Positions 56,443 to 64,000 of a DNA stretch of 64,000 nucleotides are shown here, piece by piece. Below the pieces are notes generated by a model. That model did no database searches. It was given only the letters and a program-made list of their open reading frames with translations, and was not told where the DNA came from. Source of the stretch: Littorina saxatilis (taxonomy: Eukaryota; Mollusca; Gastropoda; Littorinimorpha; Littorinidae); the NCBI RefSeq assembly GCF_037325665.1, contig NC_090254.1:14923514-14987513 (forward strand). Direction: 5' to 3'. Position 1 is the first letter of the stretch. Every line of letters begins with the position of its first letter. Both the position numbers and the translations under genes were made by a program.

Positions 56443-57760
56443 TGGCTTACAGGTGTGGTTTTGAAATTCAAAGCTAAACGCAGAAACACCCCAGCATTTG
56501 ACGCGGGATAAACGTTTTGTAAGAAATGTAAATAAATAGTGAATGGTCTTCCGAAACAAAATACATCTTTATACTGTACTCACTAAAACAAAGCCAGCAC
56601 AAGGAAAGTGTCAAATGATTGCCTTTGGGGGCTTCTTCGGGACAACATTTTAATTGTGCTGTCTTAGTATTTTTAAGTAAAGAACTGTTTTGTGTTTTTA
56701 ACATATTTATTTCATCGGCAGTAATTTTTGATTTTAAGAATAATCGTTGTTATCGGTGTATTTCACCCAATAACTTTTTACCCGATAAAATCAACAATGT
56801 ATTCTTGCTCAGAACCTTCAGCAGCTGGACTTCGTTTTAGTTTAACCTCAAAGCCACAGATGGATCGACATTTTGGTCCAAAAACGTATTTTGGGTTCTC
56901 AGCATGATTAGGTACTTTGATTATTGTGCGAAATAATGTTGTCATCTTCAACCTCTTTCTTGCAATAAAGCAATGGTTTTCAAAATGTTTTATTAACATT
57001 TGACACCATTTTGAAAACTTTTGACGCTGTTTTCTCAAAATAGTTTGATGGGAACTCTTCATCTTCTTACTTTTTAAACAAAATATGTTCATCAGAATTG
57101 ATGTCTCTACACAGTTACGGATCCGGAGAGACTTCTATGATTTATCGAGGAACTATTTAAGAAGTTCTGTAAAAGTATAATAATTTGCTTTTTCCCGAAA
57201 TGTATTTTGTGCCTGTGATATCTACCAAGGGAACACAATCTGTTCATAAATATGAATAAGTTGCTCCGTTACTGGATATAGGAGCCCGTTTAGAGTGAAA
57301 TAAAACACACTTCAAAGTTCTATCTTTATTTTTCTGAAAGATGAATGTGTCCCCAAAACTTCATGTGTTACCCTAAAAAGTAGCAAAAAAAGTCAATTCT
57401 GACCCATAAGTCCTTCAAATATTACTTTGCAATAAAAACACACACACTTTTTCTGAGTTTTTTTTTTATTGAGGACCTTGACAAAATAGTGAAAAGCTTT
57501 CCACAGAAACAAATCTTAATTTCCGTGCCATCTCTGCCCTTAACGCGAAAAAGCCTGGTAGGATCTTTGATGGGTTATATAATTGATCACACGGGATGAA
57601 AGGCACCTTGAATCAGAACAGGAAGCAAGCGAGTCACGTGAAGTGTCATTTCAAAATGTCAAGCGATCAAATTGCATCCCCTGTCAGACAGACAATTGGT
57701 GCTCTTTGCATGAAGATGACTTATTCAATTCTGTTGCAGTAAAAGAGGTCACAATATATC
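56443..57760. other. Unassigned stretch
   Basis: A/T-rich. Upstream exons of the gene ending at 54945 were sought here without success. Confidence 0.3.
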
Positions 57761-58110
57761 AACGAGCTGAAAGACTCAGTCTGCAAATGGGTCATAGTAT
57801 GTCAAAGTGCAGTGGCCTCGAAGAATCCGTTTGTCAACAGATCGCAATACAGGTTTATCAATGTGCAAAAATCTCAGTGTGCAAATAGGTCACAGTATAC
57901 CAACGTGTATATCAGTCAAAATCAGTATGCAAATAGGTCACAGTATAACAACGTGTATATCAATTAAAATCAGTATGCAAATAGGTCACAGTATATCAAC
58001 GCGTAGAGACCTCGAAGAATCAGTATGCCAACCGGTTACAGTACATCAACGGCATATGTCACATTATTTCACATTGTAGAGACCTGAAAGAATCAATATG
58101 CAGTAGGCCA
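57761..58110 (+). repeat. 50-bp minisatellite, left part
   Basis: Units of about 50 bp built on CAGTATGCAAATAGGTCACA, GTATATCAACG and AGAGACCTCGAAGAAT; about six diverged copies. The array continues at 59938 beyond a nested transposon block. Confidence 0.85.
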
Positions 58111-58254
58111 CAGTATATTCATTTTTATGGACAATTATAGGTACCAAGGTACTTTCTTTTTGTTTTTTGCTTTTTTGTGCGGGTACTTTCTTTTTTAATT
58201 CTCTCATCCCCATACGATCGTTTCGAAGAGATTTTCATTGGAAAATACAACAAG

Positions 58255-59733
58255 TTGTGTAAGACGAAATTACTACATTTAGTCAAGCTGTGGAACGCAC
58301 AGAATGAAACTGAACGCATGCTGCATTTTTTCACAATGACCGTAGTCCGCCGCTCGTGCAAAACGTAGTGAAACTGACGAGCCTGTTTAGCGCGGTAGTG
58401 GTTTCGCTGTGCTGCATAGCACGCTTTTATGTACCTCTCTTCGTTTTAACTTTCTGAGCGTGTTTTTAATCCAAACATATCATATCTATATGTTTTTGGA
58501 ATCAGGAACCGACAAAGAATAAGATGAAATTGTTTTTAAATCGATTTCGGAAATTTAATGTTGATCATAATTTTTATATTTTTAATTTTCAGAGCTTGTT
58601 TTTAATCCGAATATAACATACTAGATGAATACCCGGCTTCGCCGGGAAGAAGTAGAGCCGAATACCCGGGGTGAGTGGCGCACCGTACGCCGGCTTCGCC
58701 GGGTAAGTGGCGCACCGTACGCGATTGACGCCACACGAAGGAAGGGAAATAAACGCGCAAAACACTGGAGAAGATAAGGAAGAGTTACTACTGGGAATGG
58801 ATGTACAGAAAAACCATAAAAACCAAAATCGGTTCGGCGCTGCGCGCTGAGAGCACGTGTTGAAAATTTTCATCGACCAGATTGTGTCCGGGGTCTACCT
58901 GAATATGCCCACCAAATTTGAAGCAGATCCATCGAGAACTTTGGCCGTGCATCGCGAAGTGACAGACAGACACACACAAGCCGTATATAGATATAGATTT
59001 ATATGTTTTTGGAATCAGAAAATGATGAAGAATAAAATGAACGTAAATTTGGATCGTTTCATAAAAAAAATAAATTTAATTACAATTTTGAGATTCTTAA
59101 AGGCATATGTACGCGCTCCCGTGTTTACAAAGTGTAGTTTGCCCATAATCGATGTCAAACGCACCATAAGACCATATAATGACGATATGTCACCATGCGC
59201 GGACCATAATACATGCATTACAGCTTGTTCTAGCCTCTGAAAAAGTGAGGATGTCAACAAAGCCGCGGTGTTAGCTCCCTTGCATCAACGTTACATGTGT
59301 TGCCAAATCTATAAATAGGACGATCCAGATCAAAATGAAAATTAACATATCTCAACATTGAAGGGGTCCTAGACCACAATATTTTGCAGGGAACTTAATT
59401 TAGCATGTCTCCAGCTGTTGGTAAAGCAATTAGCGTGTATAGTCATCGAGTACATATGCCTTTAATGACCAAAGTCATCAATTAATTTTTAAGCCACCAA
59501 GCTGAAATGCAATACCAAAGTCTGGCCTTTGTCGAAGATTGCTTTACAAAAATTTCAATCAATTTGATTGCAAAATGAGGGTGTGACAGTGCCGCCTCAA
59601 CTTTTACAAAAAGCCGGATATGACGTCATCAAAGACATTTATCCAAAACATGAAAAACAAGTCTGGGGATATCATACCCAGGAACTCTCATGTAAAATTT
59701 CATAAAGATCGGTCCAGTAGTTTACTCTGAATC

Positions 59734-59801
<68 letters not shown>

Positions 59802-59865
59802 ACGACCCTCGTCTCGATTCCCCCTCTATGTTAAAACATTTAGTCAAAACTTGACTAAATGTAAA
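58255..59865 (+). mobile_element. Dispersed element with terminal hairpin, about 1.6 kb
   Basis: The left end carries ACATTTAGTCAAG; the right end carries a hairpin, ACATTTAGTCAAAACTTGAC followed by TAAATGT. The block with CTATATGTTTTTGGAATCAG is present twice (about 58485 and 59003). A (CA)n run sits near the right end (59737-59798). Two other partial copies lie at 6246 and 7055. No coding capacity. Asymmetric repeat of the left end inside a right-end hairpin, plus a microsatellite, recalls non-autonomous Helitron/Helentron relatives; that is inference. Confidence 0.75.
58622..58998 (+). mobile_element. Element nested in the dispersed element
   Basis: It starts CTAGATGAATACCCGGCTTC, holds a GGCTTCGCCGGG hairpin twice and GTGGCGCACCGTACGC twice, and ends GTATATAGATATAGAT. 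It interrupts the second copy of the host block between ATATAACATA and TTATATGTTTTTGG. No open frame; family unknown. Confidence 0.75.
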
Positions 59866-59937
59866 AAGAAATGAAACACTTTTGAAATAAAGGGGAACAT
59901 CGAAGAATAAGAGGATCGCAAATGAGCAATTATAGAG

Positions 59938-60215
59938 TCCTCGAAAAATCAGTATTCAAATGGGGCACAGCATATCAAGGTTTAGAGACCTCGAAGAATC
60001 AGCATGCAATTAGGGCATAGCATATCAACGTTTAGAGACCTCGAAGAATCAGCATGCAATTAGGGCATAGCATATCAACGTTTAGAGACCTCGAAGAATC
60101 AGCATGCAAATAGGTCACAGACAGTATATCAACGCGACCAAACCCCGAAGAATCAGTATGCAAATGGGTCACAGTACATTAACGCACAGAGATTTCAAAG
60201 AATCAGTATCGCAGC
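59938..60215 (+). repeat. 50-bp minisatellite, right part
   Basis: Units AGCATGCAATTAGGGCATAG, CATATCAACGTTTAGAGACC, TCGAAGAATC; about five copies, two of them identical. Same unit as 57761-58110. Confidence 0.9.
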
Positions 60216-61189
60216 ATGTCACCGCCGCACCTCTTCGAATTGTCTAGCCTGGTCGTCTGCATGCCAAACACACTTGGCGTCTGGTCCATTATCATGGAAA
60301 TCAGTCTGTGTGCAAGCTCAGTTGTTGACCGCCTGCACGTGTAGCGAATGAAGAATGTGTGTATTCTGCCTTACCGTACACATAGGTCAGTGTATACCTC
60401 GACCTGTGCTCTTGCGCGACTAACAGTGCCTGATTCTGTGATATTTCAATGTGATTTGTATTGTAACAGCTCCATGTGTTAATTAAGTAAACATATAGTA
60501 CAATATTCTGAATACAATAACCATACGTGTGTGCCTCTTTTAAATGTTCTTGTTCTTGTAATTGTATTTCGGTGTGTAATTTATAATCGTTGACAGGCAG
60601 GTTAGACGTGTCGAAGGCAATTTTTCGTTTTAATGTATTCATTTTAATGGACAATAAAGTGTAGTTATTGTTATTGTTATCATTATTGAAGGAAACAACT
60701 GTTCTGGTGTGCCGGAAAAGGATACAGTTTATAAGTTATACCGTCATGGCGGTAGTACGCTGAGATAAAAAAGAAAAAAACAATTCCGGCTGTACTCGCC
60801 TTTACAAGGACAGCACATACAATACTAAATCGAATTTTTGCTTGTGGAATCTTCTTCAGGACTAACAAACGAACAAACAAACAAACAAACAAATAGGGAC
60901 ACAAAAAGCAAAAGCTGCACGGAACGAAAAAGGTATGAACAAAAGACGGAGGGTAAACACAATAGATGTCAATAGTAAGCTAATTAACTGATTGTCATGA
61001 TTGTCATAAAACTGGTGCGATTAGAAGACCTACGGATGCTGCTGCTTAATGAGGTCGTACTGTGTAGGAACCTGTAATCCGTTCAAGGACAGCTTTTCGA
61101 CAGAGGAAGCTGCAAAATATGGATAAGGACAAGGATAGGGATGAGGAACTATATGGTCAAGTGAGGCTACCCTCGTCGGAATTAAGGTT
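60216..61189. other. Unassigned stretch
   Basis: TGGACAATAAAG followed by (TTATTG)n at 60647-60686 looks like the tail of a retroposon on the + strand. Otherwise no feature. Confidence 0.35.
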
Positions 61190-61486
61190 GCTTATTTCAT
61201 GGGGAAAGCGAGCTGCCCAACAGTACGGCTCTGCCCACTTTTTGTGTTCTTTTTCCTGCATGCGTGTCTTCGTGTTTCCACGTCCTGAGACTTTCGCAGT
61301 GAACCGGGGATCTTTATCGTGCATGCACACCGTGGCGGGGTGTTCGGACACCGAGGAGAGTCTGCACAAAGGTTACTTACTATGGGAAATACATTCATCT
61401 CCGCACGTGGGCGTCAAACCCACGCCGATGTCGACAACTGGTTTCAAGCCAGCGCCACTATCGACTGAGCTATCTCCCCGCCCCAG
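61190..61486 (-). mobile_element. SINE, minus strand
   Basis: On the minus strand a tRNA-type head (GGGGCGGGGAGATAGCTCAG) begins at 61486. It is followed by GTGCAGACTCTCCTCGGTGT, a CGATAAAGATCCCCGGTTC block and ACGTGGAAACACGAAGACAC. Same head type as 47557 and 49244 with a third body variant. Confidence 0.8.
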
Positions 61487-61996
61487 ACACACACGTATAC
61501 ACATGCTCCTTCAGACTGAGTGGGTGTTGTTTTCCTGTTATTTCTTCTAATAAGAAGAGTGGATCTGGAAAAAGGACTCGCTGACCCTGGCCTATCGCAA
61601 AAGCAATCTGTTCACAATTACTAGAGGACATTTTTTTTTACGCTGTTCTGTTCATTTGACAAGAAACAGTCCATTGTCTTCCTATCCTGCAATTACTCTC
61701 AGTAGCGACTTACGACAAGATTAACCGAAGACTTAATTCTGATCAATACGATAATTGTTTTTTGAACAAATGGCTGAAAGGTTCGCAGAACGATGGAAGA
61801 TGGAAGACCTAAAGATGTGTTCAAGCGTGTAAGCAGAATACACAGAACAACACGATGACTTTAGCGTTACAACAGAATTACAAGCGTTGATGTTAAGACA
61901 ATGAAAAGCTAACTCTTTGTCTTGGTGAACGGGTCAGACCAACAGGAGAACAGCGCTTGTGAAGTCACCGCTATATTATAGGCTGCGTGTGCATGA
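61487..61996. other. Unassigned stretch
   Basis: No feature was recognised apart from GGTCAGACCAACAGGA, which recurs at 62829. Confidence 0.3.
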
Positions 61997-62005
61997 GTCG
62001 GCATC

Positions 62006-62336
62006 GAGAGGCCCGGCAGCTCAGTTGGTAGAGAACTGGACTTGTGATCGGAAGGTCGCAGGTTCGAATTCGGGCCGGGACGGACAGGGGTCAACTTTAT
62101 GTGCAGACCCAGATATGGAAGCCATGTCTCATCCCCGTGTCACCACAATGGCACGTAGAAGATCTTGGTCATTCTGCCATAAGTGCAGATGGCTGATACC
62201 ACCTAAACACGCATACACTTGTGTATCTCGTCAAAAGCCGTGAGGGCGTAAAACTCGAATCATATAACCCATATCTTGTCCTTAAGAGGCGAAATATTTA
62301 GCCTGTAGGACATAAAGCATTCTCTCTTTCTTTTTT
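62006..62336 (+). mobile_element. SINE, complete, third head type
   Basis: The head (CCGGCAGCTCAGTTGGTAGA, then GGTTCGAATTCGGG as B box) is followed by a body with GGTCAACTTTATGTGCAGAC, TCTTGGTCATTCTGCCATAA and GCAGATGGCTGATACCACCT, ending in a T/C-rich tail. GTCGGCATC flanks both ends (61997-62005 and 62337-62345). Confidence 0.93.
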
Positions 62337-62366
62337 GTCGGCATCTGTTTAAATGTTCCCTCTCCT

Positions 62367-62697
62367 CAGACCTGGGAACCCCAGTTTTGCACTAGGTGTA
62401 TTATCAGAAAAATTAGCCCACTCCACACAGCATTTGAACATCCATAATTCAATCACGCTTCACACGCGTCCGGCGCACCGTTACTTAAGTTTAAAAAAAC
62501 ATTCAAAACTAATGCTTCTTTCGATGTTTATTGACAAAAACTGTAATCATGTGTCAAAATACTGGATAGGCTACGGGGTGCGCTGGTGAAGAAAAGTAGT
62601 CGTATTTGTTTTTCACTGACCGTACTGATCGTATTCTAGACAATCAAAATTATCATGCGAACACAATACGGATAAATCGTATGGGTTCCCAGGTCTG
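62367..62697. mobile_element. Non-autonomous hAT-like element, 331 bp
   Basis: Ends CAGACCTGGGAACCC and GGGTTCCCAGGTCTG, flanked by TCTCCT on both sides (62361-62366 and 62698-62703). CAG ends suggest hAT; the 6-bp target fits a hAT subgroup with 6-bp duplications. No transposase. Confidence 0.85.
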
Positions 62698-62703
62698 TCT
62701 CCT

Positions 62704-63217
62704 ACATACTCTGAGATTTTCTCCTCCCCTCTGCCCCCCACCCCCTTCTCCCTTCAATTCCATCAACAACAAATTCCATCAACAAAAACAACAACACAAT
62801 TCGAGAACGAAGTTTGTCTCAGTGCACTGGTCAGACCAACAGGACAATAGAGCTTGTAAGGTCAAAGACAAATCTAAAACTTCCTCCGCTCCTTCGTCCA
62901 CCCCCCCATCCTCCACTACCACAAGCCCCTCATCTCCCTTGAAACCAACCCCCTCCTCCTTCACCTAAACAATATTGTTGTTGATGCTGATAATTTCTCC
63001 CGAAGAGCTTGACTGTGCAACCAACTACGAACAAGACCTTGGTTCAGGTCATACGAACATGGTCAAAATTGCCAATAATTATCAATGAAAACCGTGATTG
63101 CTACAACAAGTGCGAACGATGCCAAACCATTTTCTCCGTAATGTCGACACACAGCTAGGTTTGCCACAAAATCTGCGATGAATCGATAAATAAGCTAAAA
63201 GTTGGCTGAGACTTTCT
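62704..63217. other. Unassigned stretch
   Basis: C-rich at 62725-62750 and 62900-62965. No exon was recognised. Confidence 0.3.
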
Positions 63218-63877
63218 CACTGCCCATTGTGGACCGAATTACAGAGTGTAATAGCCTTTTTCACTGCCCATTGTGGACCGAATTACAGAGTGTAATAGCC
63301 TTTTTCACTGCCCATTGTGGACCGAATTACAGAGTGTAATAGCCTTTTTCACTGCCCATTGTGGACCGAATTACAGAGTGTAATAGCCTTTTTCACTGCC
63401 CATTGTGGACCGAATTACAGAGTGTAATAGCCTTTTTCACTGCCCATTGTGGACCGAATTACAGAGTGTAATTGCCTTTTTCACTGCCCATTGTGGACCG
63501 AATTACAGAGTGTAATAGCCTTTTTCACTGCCCATTGTGGACCGAATTACAGAGTGTAATAGCCTTTTTCACTGCCCATTGTGGACCGAATTACAGAGTG
63601 TAATAGCCTTTTTCACTGCCCATTGTGGACCGAATTACAGAGTGTAATAGCCTTTTTCACTGCCCATTGTGGACCGAATTACAGAGTGTAATAGCCTTTT
63701 TCACTGCCCATTGTGGACCGAATTACAGAGTGTAATAGCCTTTTTCACTGCCCATTGTGGACCGAATTACAGAGTGTAATAGCCTTTTTCACTGCCCATT
63801 GTGGACCGAATTACAGAGTGTAATAGCCTTTTTCACTGCCCATTGTGGACCGAATTACAGAGTGTAATAGCCTTTTT
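63218..63877 (+). repeat. Fifteen copies of a 44-bp satellite
   Basis: The unit begins CACTGCCCATTGTGGACCGA and ends ATTACAGAGTGTAATAGCC plus T-run. Starts fall every 44 bases from 63218 to 63834. Copies are virtually identical (one has TTGCC for TAGCC). ATTACAGAGTGTAAT is a small inverted repeat inside each unit. Identity this high means recent expansion or ongoing exchange. Confidence 0.98.
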
Positions 63878-63932
63878 CCTCCGCTAGTTTTGCACAGCTT
63901 ATCTTGGAAAAAGGCTTTCGTTATATTGAGTT

Positions 63933-64000
63933 CGCACGCACGTACACACTGACACAGACAGACCAATAGACACGTACGCACACACAACCACACACGCACG
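63933..64000 (+). repeat. CA/GACA-rich tract at window end
   Basis: Low-complexity CACACG and GACAGA sequence running off the edge. Confidence 0.8.

Noticed and set aside
60301-60654. 117-codon minus-strand open frame
   Set aside because: Residue pattern is not protein-like and it overlaps a retroposon-type tail on the other strand.
63218-63877. CRISPR array
   Set aside because: Units are contiguous with no variable spacers, and the genome is eukaryotic.

Overview
The window looks like intron-rich, repeat-rich invertebrate nuclear DNA, most likely from a marine mollusc and probably a gastropod. That assignment is inference. It rests on several tRNA-headed SINE types whose tails I recognise from molluscan genomes (for example the tail near 48190 ending in a AAATAAAG repeat), on L1/Tx1-like and CR1/L2-like LINE pieces, on many short inverted-repeat DNA elements, on long GT/CA/GA microsatellites and on frequent poly-G tracts. 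There are no operons, bacterial genes, rRNA genes or CRISPR arrays. I saw no retrovirus-like, LTR or Polinton element.

Host genes are sparse and are read from splice signals. The best is a two-exon gene for a small secreted, probably peptide-hormone-like precursor on the + strand (exons 34532-34621 and 38723-38968, 111 residues): signal peptide, phase-0 intron, Lys-Arg and Arg-Arg-Arg processing sites. The second is the 3' end of a minus-strand gene (exons 55779-55904 and 54945-55209, 129 residues seen), whose upstream exon edge has been duplicated in tandem. A third is a chain of small minus-strand exons between 47474 and 44332 that join in frame. Weaker candidates lie at 42612-42925 (+), 3540-3734 (-), 16630-16738 (-) and 4894-5240 (-).

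Layout. 1-3150: decayed L1/Tx1-like LINE. 3150-7410: mostly unassigned, with two partial copies of a dispersed element that is seen whole at 58.2-59.9 kb. 7412-11164: a 3.75-kb minisatellite with a 13-bp core, open in every + frame. 11.2-19.2 kb: sparse, with foldback and old tandem repeats. 19.37-24.84 kb: a tandem segmental duplication (copies A and B); copy B carries a hAT-like non-autonomous element and a 1.1-kb inverted-repeat element packed with about 34 CACGTG sites, while copy A preserves the empty sites. 28.1-31.2 kb: a CR1/L2-like LINE interrupted by a minus-strand L1/Tx1-like LINE, which itself contains a 251-bp inverted-repeat element. 34.4-39.4 kb: the peptide gene, with a TA-flanked transposon and several SINE pieces in its intron. 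40.6-41.4 kb: a TTAA-flanked transposon. 44.3-47.5 kb: the small-exon gene, with a 180-bp palindrome in one intron. 47.5-56.5 kb: SINEs, a second copy of the 4-bp-target element, a 90-bp tandem repeat, an RTE-like LINE end and the minus-strand gene end. 57.7-60.2 kb: a 50-bp minisatellite split by a nested transposon pair. 61.1-62.7 kb: SINEs and a hAT-like element. 63218-63877: fifteen copies of a 44-bp satellite.

The genes do not form a pathway. The main story is repeat dynamics: nested insertions, modular SINEs, and arrays seeded in or split by mobile elements.
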